DNA of 64,000 nt from Thalassobacterium sedimentorum (GTDB taxonomy: Bacteria > Verrucomicrobiota > Verrucomicrobiia > Opitutales > Coraliomargaritaceae), in the NCBI RefSeq assembly GCF_031127905.1, contig NZ_JARXIC010000007.1:62001-126000 (forward strand), written 5' to 3'. The notes beneath the pieces were generated by a model. That model was not told the DNA's origin. It did not search any database and was given only the letters and a program-made list of their open reading frames with translations. The position numbers were made by a program, and so were the translations under genes. Positions 37,493 through 47,894 of this stretch are shown in pieces (position 1 is the first letter of the stretch; each line of letters starts with the position of its first letter).

Positions 37493-38173
37493 TTATATCT
37501 TGGTTAATTCGTTGGTTATTTTCCTGACTGTATAAAGCATGCGCTGCGAATCTTCACTGATGATCAAAGCGGAGTCTCCCGCTAGCAGCGGCCCGGATTC
37601 GGAGGCTGAGCGCACATTGATGACCAAGGGCCCCTCCGGGGTGCTGACTTCCGCTTGTCCAAAATGAGCGTCCACACGATCTGAGCGCACACGACAGGTG
37701 CGGCCAATCATCGTGAGATTACCATCAGTCTTATCCTCCAAGCGTTTGTAGAATACCGCAACCGGCCACAAAGCCAGTGACGAAATAATCAATCCCGGAA
37801 TCGCGACTGCAAAAGAAACGACGAAACCAATCACTCCAGAATTAGCCGAATTGAGATAAAAGTTACCAATTAAAGCCATCGCCCAAGCACAAATCACCAG
37901 CCCAGACACCACCACCATCAAGGGTAAGCTCCCCAAATGAATAAACTCTAATAGTCCCGCAAATGCCCCTGCACCGGGATTGGCATCCACATCTACGTCC
38001 GCGTCTACATCGACATCCGCGTCTACATCCAGATCAAAACCCAGAAAATCCAGAAAATCCAAATCCACGATTCCCAAAACCGCAATGATCCAGTACAAGA
38101 CTACCAATACCAACATTAGGGACCATGGCAAATTATACCAACGTAGGGCTTCAGTAAACAATTCTTCAATCAT
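37493..38173 (-). CDS. YqiJ/NfeD-type membrane protein
   Basis: A 226-residue partner of the flotillin. Hydrophobic helices lie near 13-33 and in two later segments (about 82-108 and 115-142). The C-terminal 60 residues form an OB-fold-like soluble domain (TMIGRTCRVRSDRVDAHFGQ). Between the first two helices is an acidic repeat of Asp-Val and Asp-Ala (FDLDVDADVDVDADVDVDAN). The ATG at 38173 is preferred to a TTG ten codons upstream. First gene of the YqiJ-flotillin-ATPase operon. Confidence 0.85.
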   Translation of the reverse strand: MIEELFTEALRWYNLPWSLMLVLVVLYWIIAVLGIVDLDFLDFLGFDLDVDADVDVDADVDVDANPGAGAFAGLLEFIHLGSLPLMVVVSGLVICAWAMALIGNFYLNSANSGVIGFVVSFAVAIPGLIISSLALWPVAVFYKRLEDKTDGNLTMIGRTCRVRSDRVDAHFGQAEVSTPEGPLVINVRSASESGPLLAGDSALIISEDSQRMLYTVRKITNELTKI

Positions 38174-38287
38174 GTGATTTCTTAGGGCAGAATGATAACA
38201 CAAAACCTGAGAAGATATATTACAATAAGCGAGCGATTTTATACAATCACCTTGCCTAAATAAGCAAAACTCTAGAAATCCTTAAGC

Positions 38288-38770
38288 GTGCAATCCCACG
38301 AAATCATCAAAACTTGCTTTGCCAACAGCTCCCCCAAGGCGCTCGCCGCCGAGCTCGGCATTTCGCAATCGCTCATCTACAAATGGTCACAACCGGTGGG
38401 CGAGTCTCAGAGCGGCTCCAAAAATCCGCTAGACAGAGTCTGCGCCCTCAACCAGGCCTGCAGCGATAACCAACTGATCAAATGGCTCGCAGCTCAGGCT
38501 GACGGCTACTTCGTACCGAATAAAGTGGTGCACTCTGAGCTCGATGCACTCAACCCCGCCACACATGAAATGGTCAGCCAATTCGCCTCCCTACTGGGAG
38601 CCATCGCCCACGCAGGACTCGACGAGAGAATCACCCGCGAAGAAGCGGCCGACATACGACAGCGCTGGGACACCTTAAAGTCCTTTGCCGACGGCTTTGT
38701 AAATGCCTGCGAACGCGGCGACTTCGATAAAATGAAGGAAATCGAGAAAGAATGGCAGCAGAGCAGTTAG
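38288..38770 (+). CDS. HTH protein resembling phage CII-type regulators
   Basis: A 160-residue protein with a GTG start. The N-terminal helix-turn-helix ALAAELGISQSLIYKWSQP is followed by a helical segment, DRVCALNQACSDNQLIKWLA then AQADGYFV. This recalls the phage regulatory CII (Cox/CP76) family, which judges tail lengths of the type LAAQ-x-GG. The rest is a coiled helix rich in Glu. It diverges from the flotillin operon across 114 bases, so it is a candidate regulator of it. No other phage gene is nearby. Confidence 0.6.
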   Translation: MQSHEIIKTCFANSSPKALAAELGISQSLIYKWSQPVGESQSGSKNPLDRVCALNQACSDNQLIKWLAAQADGYFVPNKVVHSELDALNPATHEMVSQFASLLGAIAHAGLDERITREEAADIRQRWDTLKSFADGFVNACERGDFDKMKEIEKEWQQSS

Positions 38771-39066
38771 AGCGTTTCTCAAAATAGAACCATATTCAGA
38801 TAAAGCTAGAAAGAGTAGTCAGAAGACAGAGCCCAGAGACCTGGAATGAATATCAATCAGTTCTGACACTGCCTGTCTCGCCAAAATGGCGCATGCAGTG
38901 ATTTTCATAACTAACTGATTCACAATGACTGGCTTCTATTTTCTGACCTCTAACTTCTGAATTCTGACTTCTGAATTAAGGATAAACATAAAAGCCCCGC
39001 AACTTTGCAGCTGCGGGGCTCTAAAACACTCACCAATCCTAAGATTGGGGCTACCTAAAAAAATGC
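38771..39066. other. Intergenic stretch between the HTH gene and rpsJ
   Basis: 296 bases without a credible gene. It holds a short direct-repeat tract of TTCTGA/CTTCTGAATT units (38939-38977) and the rpsJ terminator (38993-39020). Nothing else was recognised. Confidence 0.6.
38990..39020 (-). terminator. Terminator after rpsJ
   Basis: A perfect 9-bp stem (AGCCCCGCA, 38993-39001, with 39012-39020) and a 10-base loop. The minus strand continues with TTTATGTTTA. A moderate terminator closing the str block. Confidence 0.75.
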
Positions 39067-39375
39067 TTAGACGTTGATAGAAATATCAACACCAGCAGGG
39101 AGGTTAAGCTTCTTAAGCTCGTCCACTGTGGCTGCAGTCGGCTCGACGATGTCGATCAAACGCTTGTGTGTACGCACTTCGAACTGATCCATCGACTTCT
39201 TATTAACGTGAACGGAACGATTCACAGTGAACTTTTCGATTTTAGTAGGAAGGGGCACAGGGCCAGCAACGCGAGCGCCGGAACGCTTAGCTGTTTCGAC
39301 GATGTCCGCAGCGGACTGGTCAATTACGCGATAATCAAAGCCTTTGAGGCGAATACGGATACGTGGTGTGCTCAT
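39067..39375 (-). CDS. rpsJ: 30S ribosomal protein S10
   Basis: A 102-residue protein ([20 protein letters not shown], then [20 protein letters not shown]) that also works in transcription antitermination as NusE. It ends the str operon behind fusA, with no tuf gene between them, and is not followed by rplC. A terminator comes 46 bases after its stop. Confidence 0.98.
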   Translation of the reverse strand: MSTPRIRIRLKGFDYRVIDQSAADIVETAKRSGARVAGPVPLPTKIEKFTVNRSVHVNKKSMDQFEVRTHKRLIDIVEPTAATVDELKKLNLPAGVDISINV

Positions 39376-39441
39376 ATTATATATTTGTTTGGTTAAGTTG
39401 TTGGTTTAAAAAGTCGTTTTACTGAACTCGCTGGTCTCGCT

Positions 39442-41589
39442 CTAGTAACGGCCGCGGGTCGAGGTTTCTAAAATTTTATTGAGAACGTTTTGTGGAACTG
39501 CCTCGAAGGACTCAGGCTGCATACTATAAGAGGCACGCCCCTTACTGAGTGAACGCACAACAGTTGCGTATCCGAACATTTCCTGCAAGGGCACCAGAGC
39601 AGCGATTGTAACAAACGCAGTCTTGCCCACCACATTCTGGATCTGACCACGGCGACGGTTCAAATCTCCCATGATGTCGCCCTGATACTCGTCGGGCGTC
39701 TCCACCTCGACCTTCATCATCGGCTCCAGCAATTGCGGACCAGCCTTTTCCATAGCATCACGGAATGCAAAGATACCGGCCATTTTGAACGACATCTCCG
39801 AGGAGTCGACCTCATGAAAGGAGCCATCAAAGAGTGTGACCTTGAAATCAACAACGGGATAACCGCAGACAGAACCATTATTGGCGGCTTCGCGTATGCC
39901 ATCCAAGGTGGGCTTGATAAATTCCTTGGGAATCACGCCACCGACCGTCTTATCTACGATTTCGATTCCAGCTCCGCGCTCCAGTGGCTCCATCTTAATG
40001 CGTGCGTGACCATACTGACCACTTCCACCGGTTTGGCGCACAAACTTACCCTCACCCTCAGATGCCATGGTAACTGTTTCACGATAGGCGATCTGCGGAC
40101 GGCCGGCTTCTGCGCCAACTTTAAACTCACGGAAGAGACGATCCTTAATGATTTCGAGGTGCAGTTCGCCCATGCCGGCAATAATAGTCTGACCGGTTTC
40201 TTCATCCGAACTCACCACAAAGGTAGGATCTTCTTCGGACAGACGCTGCAAACCGGTCGCCATCTTTTCTTGATCGGCGGTGGTCTTCGGCTCGATGGAC
40301 ATCGAGATCACCGGCTCTGGAAATGTGGGCGGCTCAAGGCGCACATCAAATCCCTTAGCACACAATGTATCGCCCGTAACGACATCGCGCGCACCGACGA
40401 TCGCGCAAATATCCCCCGAGTAAGCCACATCAATGTCTTCACGGGAATCTGCCTTCATGACCAGCAGTCGCGAAATTCGCTCGGTTTTACCCGTGCGCGG
40501 ATTGTAGAGCGCGGTGCCTTTCGCAAGTGTGCCTGAATAAACCCGCATAAAAACGAGCTTACCCACATAGCCGTCATTCATCAGCTTAAAAGCAAGACCA
40601 GCAAATTGAGCGTTATCGTCGGGGGCGACTTCGAGATCGCGTCCTTGCTCGGTCTCCCCCTTCATCGGTGGCAAATCAAGCGGACATGGCAAATAGTTGA
40701 CAACGGATTCGAGAACCGCTTGCACGCCCTTGTTCTTAAAGGCACTGCCAGGAATCACTCCACAGAAGCCTAAAGAAATCGTGGCAGTACGAATGGCAGC
40801 ACGAATATCGTCTGCAGAAAGTTCTTCACCTTCGAGGTATTTATCAGCCAGCGAGTCGTCAAAATCGGCAAGGGCTTCGATCAACTTCTCTCGATACTCA
40901 TTAGCTTGATCGACGTAATCGGCTGGAATCTCCGTCACATCAAAGGTCATCCCGCTAGGGTCTGCCGCGTCGTAGATGCGGGCATTCATCGATGCCAGAT
41001 CAATCAGACCTATAAAATCTTCTTCCGATCCGATCGGCAAAAAGATCGGATGGGCGTTTGCAGCGAGTCGCTCACGCATGGATTCGATCGCAGCAAAAAA
41101 ATCTGCACCCACGCGATCCATCTTATTCACAAATGCGATGCGCGGGACATGATACTTCGTCATTTGCCGCCAGACCGTTTCGGACTGTGGTTGCACACCA
41201 GCAACGGCACAAAAAACACCGATAGTGCCATCCAGCACCCGCAATGAGCGCTCGACTTCAGCCGTAAAATCGACGTGACCGGGAGTGTCGATGATATTGA
41301 TCTTATTACAGATCCCGGCGAACGGACCCTCTTGATTAGTCCAATTACAAGTAATCGCAGCCGAAGTGATCGTGATGCCACGTTCGCGCTCCTGCTCCAT
41401 CCAGTCGGTAACCGCGCTACCTTCATGGACTTCGCCCATTTTATGGACGACACCTGCGTAAAATAAAATTCTTTCCGTCGTCGTCGTCTTGCCCGCATCG
41501 ATATGCGCAGCTATGCCAATATTACGCGTATGCTCCAAGGGGAACTTACGCTTCGGCGAGTTAGCGGACGCTGTGCTAGTAGCGGACAT
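39442..41589 (-). CDS. fusA: Elongation factor G
   Basis: A 715-residue GTPase for ribosomal translocation. The G1 loop is [21 protein letters not shown]3 is [20 protein letters not shown] and G4 is [10 protein letters not shown]. Domains II-V follow, with [13 protein letters not shown] and the domain [21 protein letters not shown]. Normal length. Part of rpsL-rpsG-fusA-rpsJ. The usual downstream tuf gene is absent. Confidence 0.98.
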   Translation of the reverse strand: MSATSTASANSPKRKFPLEHTRNIGIAAHIDAGKTTTTERILFYAGVVHKMGEVHEGSAVTDWMEQERERGITITSAAITCNWTNQEGPFAGICNKINIIDTPGHVDFTAEVERSLRVLDGTIGVFCAVAGVQPQSETVWRQMTKYHVPRIAFVNKMDRVGADFFAAIESMRERLAANAHPIFLPIGSEEDFIGLIDLASMNARIYDAADPSGMTFDVTEIPADYVDQANEYREKLIEALADFDDSLADKYLEGEELSADDIRAAIRTATISLGFCGVIPGSAFKNKGVQAVLESVVNYLPCPLDLPPMKGETEQGRDLEVAPDDNAQFAGLAFKLMNDGYVGKLVFMRVYSGTLAKGTALYNPRTGKTERISRLLVMKADSREDIDVAYSGDICAIVGARDVVTGDTLCAKGFDVRLEPPTFPEPVISMSIEPKTTADQEKMATGLQRLSEEDPTFVVSSDEETGQTIIAGMGELHLEIIKDRLFREFKVGAEAGRPQIAYRETVTMASEGEGKFVRQTGGSGQYGHARIKMEPLERGAGIEIVDKTVGGVIPKEFIKPTLDGIREAANNGSVCGYPVVDFKVTLFDGSFHEVDSSEMSFKMAGIFAFRDAMEKAGPQLLEPMMKVEVETPDEYQGDIMGDLNRRRGQIQNVVGKTAFVTIAALVPLQEMFGYATVVRSLSKGRASYSMQPESFEAVPQNVLNKILETSTRGRY

Positions 41590-41640
41590 AGAAGAGATTC
41601 GACTGGAAAAGAACGGGGGGATGCGAGGCGAGTCCGCAGA

Positions 41641-42114
<474 letters not shown>

Positions 42115-42181
42115 AGTAAAAAAAGTTAAAGTCTAAAATTAGGTATTACGAATTTGCATTCAGCAAGTGGCAGCAACTCGA

Positions 42182-42562
42182 TCAGGAAGCATCCTTAGGG
42201 CGCTTCACACCATACTTAGAACGGCTACGGCGACGCTTCTCAACACCGACACAGTCAAGTGTACCACGAACGATATGATAACGAACACCAGGAAGGTCCT
42301 TAACACGACCACCACGTACCAACACGATACTGTGCTCCTGCAAATTATGCCCTTCATCAGGAATATAAGCAATCACTTCGATGCCATTAGTCAGTCGTAC
42401 CTTAGCCACCTTACGAATCGCAGAGTTAGGCTTTTTAGGAGTACGAGTCATAACTTGAACACAGACACCACGACGGAACGGGTTCTTATTCAGAGCACGA
42501 GACTTTGATTTTTCCTTTTGAACAACACGAGGGTTGCGGACTAGTTGGTTAATTGTTGGCAT
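42182..42562 (-). CDS. rpsL: 30S ribosomal protein S12
   Basis: A 126-residue protein. The family start [12 protein letters not shown] fixes the ATG at 42562; a TTG 21 codons earlier would lie inside the promoter. The decoding-centre segments [19 protein letters not shown] and [20 protein letters not shown] are intact. Lys at the position of Lys43 is present (TPKKPNSA), the residue changed in streptomycin-resistant mutants of other bacteria. Confidence 0.98.
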   Translation of the reverse strand: MPTINQLVRNPRVVQKEKSKSRALNKNPFRRGVCVQVMTRTPKKPNSAIRKVAKVRLTNGIEVIAYIPDEGHNLQEHSIVLVRGGRVKDLPGVRYHIVRGTLDCVGVEKRRRSRSKYGVKRPKDAS

Positions 42563-42597
42563 TGAAAATTGATCGCTGGAATTAGAGAAAGACGGCG

Positions 42598-42625
42598 AAA
42601 GTAGCGCTTGCCCTTTCCTGTGCAA
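42598..42625 (-). promoter_or_regulatory. Candidate promoter of the str operon
   Basis: On the minus strand, TTGCAC (42625-42620), a 16-base spacer and TACTTT (42603-42598), followed by CGCC. It would put the start of transcription about 30 bases before rpsL. The layout resembles the candidates before rplC and rplE. The rest of the 301-bp gap up to 42863 shows no other feature. Confidence 0.5.
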
Positions 42626-42863
42626 GTACCTTTTTGCATTTTTTTTGAGCCTCTAAATCGAGCGCAGCGTACTATTTATGCGGGCTCCAGGACCATCCCG
42701 AGCGACACAGCTAGAATCCCGCCACTCTTTATCCGTTAGAAACGGCACCCACAGCCGCAACACGGCCTCCACAAACAGTGGACAATAAGACCCCACATCG
42801 GGTCCCATCGCGCGCCCACCGGAAGGCTTGCAAATCCACCCCCAAACGCCAACCTAGACGTTC

Positions 42864-44075
42864 ATGCTCATCAGCCTGCTCGGATACTGCACCTTAATCG
42901 TCTTCGCATGGCTCTGTTCGAGCTCAAAAAAGAATATAAACTGGCACACAGTAATTGGCGCCATCGGAATCCAATTCGGCTTCGGCGCGCTGGTCCTCTA
43001 TGCGCCCTGGGGCAAATTCGGACTCGAGGTGCTCTCCGTCATGGTTAACGACGTTATCAGCTTTGGCTTCGTTGGTATCGAATTCCTATTCGGTGGACTG
43101 GCAGGACAAAAGCATAATCTAGGCCTCATCTTCGCCTTTACAGTCCTGCCAGTAATCATCTTCTTCTCCTCACTGATCTCCGTGCTCTACTTTCTACGCG
43201 TCATGCCCCTCATCGTCGCATCCATCGGAGGCATCATCCAAAAATTACTCGGAACGAGCCGAGCAGAATCACTAAGCGCCACAGCCAACATATTCGTCGG
43301 CCAAACCGAAGCCCCACTGGTCATCAAACCCTACCTAGCACGCATGACCCGTTCGGAGTTCTTCGCAGTCATGGTCGGCGGACTCTCCTCCATCGCTGGC
43401 AGTGTCATGGCAGGCTATGCAAGAATGGGAGTTAGTTTGGAATTCTTACTCGCGGCCTGCTTCATGGCCGCCCCCGCAGGCCTACTTTTCGCCAAATTAC
43501 TGCTACCCGAAACAGAAATCGCTAATAATGAAAAGCTCCTTGATGATACCGATGAAACTCCCATCAATGTATTTGATGCGGCAGCACAAGGCGCCAGCGA
43601 CGGCCTCAAACTAGCACTGAACGTAGGAGCGATGCTCATCGCATTTGTTGGCCTAATTGCCCTGGGCAACGGAATTCTGGGCAACATTGGCGACCATCTG
43701 GGCATCGAAGCACTCAGTATCCAACTCATATTAGGCTACGCATTCTGCCCTCTGGCATGGATCCTTGGCATCCCATGGGAACATGCCATCCAGGGGGGTG
43801 CAATTATAGGCCAGAAAATTGTGCTTAATGAATTCGTAGCCTTTCTGGAATTCACTCATATGCAGCACACACTCAACCTGCGCAGCCAGGCAATCTTAAC
43901 CTTCGCGCTCTGCGGCTTCGCCAACTTTTCTTCCATCGCCATTCTACTCGGCGGGCTGGGCAGTTTAATACCACAACGACGCAGTGAAATCGCCCAACTC
44001 GCCATGCGCGCCCTACTCGCCGCCTCACTCGCCAATTTCTCAAGTGGCGCTGTCGCCGGCATGCTAGTGGAATAG
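42864..44075 (+). CDS. nupC: Concentrative nucleoside transporter (NupC/CNT family)
   Basis: A 403-residue inner-membrane protein with about ten hydrophobic segments. It has the CNT motifs [20 protein letters not shown] (QTE) and the C-terminal YALCGFANF-like [20 protein letters not shown]. CNTs import nucleosides with Na+ or H+. The exact specificity cannot be read here. Normal family length. It stands alone and diverges from the str operon. Confidence 0.93.
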   Translation: MLISLLGYCTLIVFAWLCSSSKKNINWHTVIGAIGIQFGFGALVLYAPWGKFGLEVLSVMVNDVISFGFVGIEFLFGGLAGQKHNLGLIFAFTVLPVIIFFSSLISVLYFLRVMPLIVASIGGIIQKLLGTSRAESLSATANIFVGQTEAPLVIKPYLARMTRSEFFAVMVGGLSSIAGSVMAGYARMGVSLEFLLAACFMAAPAGLLFAKLLLPETEIANNEKLLDDTDETPINVFDAAAQGASDGLKLALNVGAMLIAFVGLIALGNGILGNIGDHLGIEALSIQLILGYAFCPLAWILGIPWEHAIQGGAIIGQKIVLNEFVAFLEFTHMQHTLNLRSQAILTFALCGFANFSSIAILLGGLGSLIPQRRSEIAQLAMRALLAASLANFSSGAVAGMLVE

Positions 44076-44194
44076 ACCACATCTCCTAAATAGCTTAAGG
44101 CCTCAACCTCCCATTCGCCACAAGTACGACTAAGTTGCTCGCAAAACAACTTTCAGAGTTGCCAAGAGAGTTTGCCTTGGCGTTCTTTGAATAC

Positions 44195-45070
44195 ATGAAA
44201 CTCATCGACGGCAACGCTATCGCAGAATCCATTATTGAAGAGCTGACTGCCGAAGTTAGCCAAATCCAAGGAAAGAAGCCCGTCGTGGCCTTCATCCGAG
44301 TCGGCGACGACCCCGCCTCTGTATCCTATGTCCGCAAAAAAGAGAGAACAGCTGAACGTATCGGCATAGAAAGCCGCCTCTACCTACTTCCTGACAACGT
44401 AAGCAAAGAGGCACTCTTTGCACAAATCGACAGCCTAAATGCCGATCCTGAAATCAACGGCATTCTCATCCAGGCCCCCCTCCCTAAACACATCGATGAA
44501 ACGGAGACATTTAACCGTGTCCTACCTGGCAAGGACGTCGATGGATTCAACACACTAAATATAGGCAAGCTGTGCCAGGAAGATGACAGCGGCTTCGTTG
44601 CTTGTACGCCCGCCGGCATTGTTGAACTCATCGAACGCAGTCAGATTAAAACCGAAGGCAAGCACGTCGTTGTGCTTGGTCGCAGCCAAATCGTTGGCAA
44701 ACCAGCCGCACTCCTGATGATGCGCAAGGCGCTCCCAGGCAATGCAACCGTTACCGTTTGCCATTCTCGCACTCAGGACCTGGCAAAAATCACCCGTCAG
44801 GCTGATATCCTGATTGCCGCAATCGGACGCGCCAACTTCGTGACAGGCGACATGGTCCAAGAAGGCGTCGCCGTCATCGACGTCGGCATCAACCGCGTCG
44901 AAGACAGTAGCAAAAAGCGCGGCTACCGCCTGGTCGGCGATGTGGAATTCCAGGCAGTGGCACCCAAGGCATCACAAATCACCCCCGTGCCTGGCGGCGT
45001 TGGCCCGATGACCGTAGCCATGCTCATGCACAATACACTTCGCGCATTCAAAGCCTCACAAGCCGGATGA
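44195..45070 (+). CDS. folD: Bifunctional methylene-THF dehydrogenase/cyclohydrolase
   Basis: A 291-residue enzyme for one-carbon metabolism (NADP+-dependent oxidation and cyclohydrolysis of 5,10-methylene-THF). Motif Y-V-x3-K is seen in [27 protein letters not shown] and the Rossmann [14 protein letters not shown] are conserved, as is the end [14 protein letters not shown]. Start set at ATG 44195, which gives the standard [10 protein letters not shown]. Its stop overlaps the next start (ATGA). Confidence 0.97.
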   Translation: MKLIDGNAIAESIIEELTAEVSQIQGKKPVVAFIRVGDDPASVSYVRKKERTAERIGIESRLYLLPDNVSKEALFAQIDSLNADPEINGILIQAPLPKHIDETETFNRVLPGKDVDGFNTLNIGKLCQEDDSGFVACTPAGIVELIERSQIKTEGKHVVVLGRSQIVGKPAALLMMRKALPGNATVTVCHSRTQDLAKITRQADILIAAIGRANFVTGDMVQEGVAVIDVGINRVEDSSKKRGYRLVGDVEFQAVAPKASQITPVPGGVGPMTVAMLMHNTLRAFKASQAG

Positions 45071-45729
45071 GCTCCCCCAATCCCAACGAGCGCCCGCCAG
45101 AAAACACTCCCAGTACAGCACCCAGTGCGGGCAACCTACTCGACTCAATCTTTCGAAAGGATGGCCCCATGCCCACAGCAAGCATCCCGCTGCGCGCATT
45201 TGCCTTCCTTCTGGATTTCATTCTAATCTCAGCGGTGGCCTCTGTCATCATCTGGAAGATCGTACTGCCGCAGTCACACCCAGCTGCATTTACCGAGCTC
45301 ACTGATTGGACACAGAGCCTCATCACCTGGTATAGCGAACGAGCAACTGAGCCCGATACGCCCAAGCAAGCCATCCCAGAACCAAGCAAGAACCTGACAC
45401 GTGCGCTCGCTGTCGCCAACGAACTGCAAATGCTGACCTTCTGGATCTATTTTGCACTCGGCGAAGCATTCTTCGGCGGCAGCTCATTGGGCAAACGGAT
45501 TTGCCGAATCCGCAGCGTCAGCACCGTCACACTCAGCCCCCCTCCAATCATGTCAGGCATCGTGCGCGGAGGGCTCAAAACACTCACACTCTATCTGCTA
45601 TTCCCCTTCGGCATGATCGCCACACTCGCGGCCCTACTATTTAACAAACGCCGCCAGATGGGACACGACATGATGAGTCGAACCGCCGTGATCGACGAAA
45701 AATTAATTAATACACACAATTCCAAATAA
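45067..45729 (+). CDS. RDD-family membrane protein
   Basis: A 220-residue protein, with a Pro-rich cytoplasmic N-terminus of about 35 residues. The RDD domain then starts with [20 protein letters not shown]; after a soluble loop come [20 protein letters not shown] and a last helix pair ending [17 protein letters not shown]. The function of RDD proteins is mostly unknown; a transport role has been suggested for some. Overlaps folD by four bases and is probably co-transcribed with it. Confidence 0.88.
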   Translation: MSSPNPNERPPENTPSTAPSAGNLLDSIFRKDGPMPTASIPLRAFAFLLDFILISAVASVIIWKIVLPQSHPAAFTELTDWTQSLITWYSERATEPDTPKQAIPEPSKNLTRALAVANELQMLTFWIYFALGEAFFGGSSLGKRICRIRSVSTVTLSPPPIMSGIVRGGLKTLTLYLLFPFGMIATLAALLFNKRRQMGHDMMSRTAVIDEKLINTHNSK

Positions 45730-45853
45730 GCCCCGCCCCTGCACGACATCGCTCTTTCTCCTTTGCCAAAATCCAAATAATTACTCACTATTTTAGCCAA
45801 CAGCGCAAAACATCACTTGTTTTACGATCACTCACCACAGAACAACGCCCATT

Positions 45854-46966
45854 TTGAGCAAAAAACAGCAGCCTAAAATCCTAGTCGTTGATGATCAGCC
45901 GATTAACATCAAGCTACTCCAACGTAAACTTGAGCGTCAGGGCATGGAGGTCTACGTTGCCTATAATGGACGTGAGTGCCTGCAAATAGTCGAGGCCAAT
46001 CAACCGGACCTAATTCTGCTCGATATCATGATGCCGGAAATGGACGGTATCGAAACCTGTCAACGCCTGAAATCCAACCCAAAGACGGAAACAATCCCCA
46101 TCATATTCATCACCGCCAAAGCTTCTAAAGAAGGAAAACTTGAAGGCTTGGAGGCTGGCGCGGTCGACTATATCACGAAACCCATCGACCTGGATGAAAC
46201 CCTTGCCCGCGTACGTACCCAACTGCGCCTACAAGAGATGTTTCATGAGAACCTGCAACTACAAGAACGCTTGGGAGATGCTCGCAAAGCTGCCTCGGTA
46301 GGCGCCATTACTCAAGGGATTGCCCACAATCTAAATAATCTATTAGGTGTCGTGGTAGGCTACCTCGATTTAATAAAAAACGGCCATGACAGCCCCGACA
46401 TGGTCAAACGCAGTGTCGGTCTAATGGACCACGCCATCACGCGCATGGTGAACATTATCCGACAACTCGGCACCATCGCCAACAATGAGCGACTGGAACT
46501 CACCGCACTGACTGTCGCCGACCTAATTGATAGTAGTATTGAACGCTTTAACGACGACTATGAAGTCCACGCCGAAGTGAACGTGGAATCCTCACTGGAA
46601 GAAGACACTCAAATCTCTGCCAATGCGGAGACCTTTGAGATCATCCTGGGAAAGCTACTCGCCAACGCATGGGAAAGCTACCCTAAGGACACACCGCCTC
46701 AAGAGCGCAATATTCAATTAAAAGCAAGCATCCAACGCGAGCGAGGCCCTGCGATGCTTCAACTTCAGGTAATCGATCAAGGCGAAGGTATCGCCCCGCA
46801 AGTTCGCGAAACACTTTTTGAACCCTTCATTACGACCAAAACTTCAGTCGGGCGCGGCATGGGGCTCACCATCGCACGCCATACAATCCGCAATCTGGAT
46901 GGCGAACTCTATGTAAAGGAGAATCCAGACGGCGGCGCGATTGCCACACTCACACATCCGCTATAA
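45854..46966 (+). CDS. Response regulator-histidine kinase hybrid
   Basis: A 370-residue cytosolic protein with a TTG start. Residues 8-125 form a receiver domain (Asp13/Asp14, phospho-acceptor Asp57 in LILLDIMMPEMDG, Lys109). A short coiled linker leads to a kinase core: His158 in QGIAHNLNNLLGVVVGY, then an HATPase domain with ILGKLLANAWESY (N box), DQGEGI (G1) and GRGMGLTIA (G2). REC followed by kinase, with no membrane segment, suggests a relay component rather than a membrane sensor. The His is followed by Asn rather than Glu, as in NtrB-like relatives. Confidence 0.9.
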   Translation: MSKKQQPKILVVDDQPINIKLLQRKLERQGMEVYVAYNGRECLQIVEANQPDLILLDIMMPEMDGIETCQRLKSNPKTETIPIIFITAKASKEGKLEGLEAGAVDYITKPIDLDETLARVRTQLRLQEMFHENLQLQERLGDARKAASVGAITQGIAHNLNNLLGVVVGYLDLIKNGHDSPDMVKRSVGLMDHAITRMVNIIRQLGTIANNERLELTALTVADLIDSSIERFNDDYEVHAEVNVESSLEEDTQISANAETFEIILGKLLANAWESYPKDTPPQERNIQLKASIQRERGPAMLQLQVIDQGEGIAPQVRETLFEPFITTKTSVGRGMGLTIARHTIRNLDGELYVKENPDGGAIATLTHPL

Positions 46967-47065
46967 GGCGCTATAAGACTGAAAAATCGATTGCAGATCC
47001 ACATTTCAAAGCGCACATCACTCAGCCACGCTCACCCATAGAGCAAAACCATTATTATACCAAAT

Positions 47066-47872
47066 ATGTCCATACGTATTGTATTCATCGGAGCGGGCCG
47101 CATGGCCTCTGCCATTGTTCGAGGTCTCCTCGAAAAAGAGCACTACACACCTGAAGAAATCGCCTGCACCTGTGGCAAGGACCCAACCGGCCCCGCACTC
47201 GCAGAAGCCACTGGCATTCAATTTCTGGAAGACATCACACCCGCACTCTACCAAGCGGAAGCCGTGGTGCTTGCCTGCAAGCCACAGCAATTCGCAGCAA
47301 TCAGCCCCGAACTCGCTGAAGCCGCCCGCGGCAAACTGGTGCTTTCGATACTGGCGGGGACTCCTCTCAGTCGCCTCAGCAAGAAATTCGCTCACGCGCG
47401 CAATGTAGTGCGCACCATGCCCAACACGCCTGGTCAGATTGGCGCCGGGGTGACTGCATTCGCGCCTCTGCGTGAGCTATCAGAAAAAGACACAGCCATC
47501 GTAGACAACACCCTCAGCTCTCTGGGCAATTTCCATCAGGTCGAAGAAATCGACCTCGACGCGGTCACCGCACTCAGCGGCAGCGGCCCAGCTTACGTAT
47601 TTGAATTTGCCGCCGCGCTACGTGACGCGGGGGTCCACTGCGGCTTGGACGAAGGTCTGGCAGATGCTCTCGCCATCGACACCCTACTCGGCGCGGCCAT
47701 GCTACTTGCCGAGAGCGAAGATCGCCCCGAGGAGCTACGCGATGCAGTCACCTCACCAGGAGGCACGACTGCCGCAGCGCTCCAGGTATTTCAGGCAGGC
47801 AATTTCCGCGGTCTCATCGATCAAGCCTTGGCTGCCGCCAAAGCACGCTCCCTTGAGCTCGCCGCAGAATAA
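47066..47872 (+). CDS. proC: Pyrroline-5-carboxylate reductase
   Basis: A 268-residue NAD(P)H enzyme for the last step in proline synthesis. The N-terminal Rossmann motif is FIGAGRMASAI; RTMPNTPGQIGAG and the signature ALSGSGPAYVFEFAAALRDA are conserved, and DAVTSPGGTTAAALQVF ends the dimer domain. Normal length. It is convergent with the redoxin gene, which ends 22 bases away. Confidence 0.97.
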   Translation: MSIRIVFIGAGRMASAIVRGLLEKEHYTPEEIACTCGKDPTGPALAEATGIQFLEDITPALYQAEAVVLACKPQQFAAISPELAEAARGKLVLSILAGTPLSRLSKKFAHARNVVRTMPNTPGQIGAGVTAFAPLRELSEKDTAIVDNTLSSLGNFHQVEEIDLDAVTALSGSGPAYVFEFAAALRDAGVHCGLDEGLADALAIDTLLGAAMLLAESEDRPEELRDAVTSPGGTTAAALQVFQAGNFRGLIDQALAAAKARSLELAAE

Positions 47873-47894
47873 GCCGTCCCCTCAAAATGCGGCA

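Noticed and set aside
39733-40536. 267-codon open frame opposite fusA
   Set aside because: Shadow of a conserved, codon-biased gene; the peptide has no domain or membrane pattern.
44135-44194. Extended FolD N-terminus from a TTG at 44135
   Set aside because: The ATG at 44195 gives the standard family start; the extra 20 residues have no counterpart.
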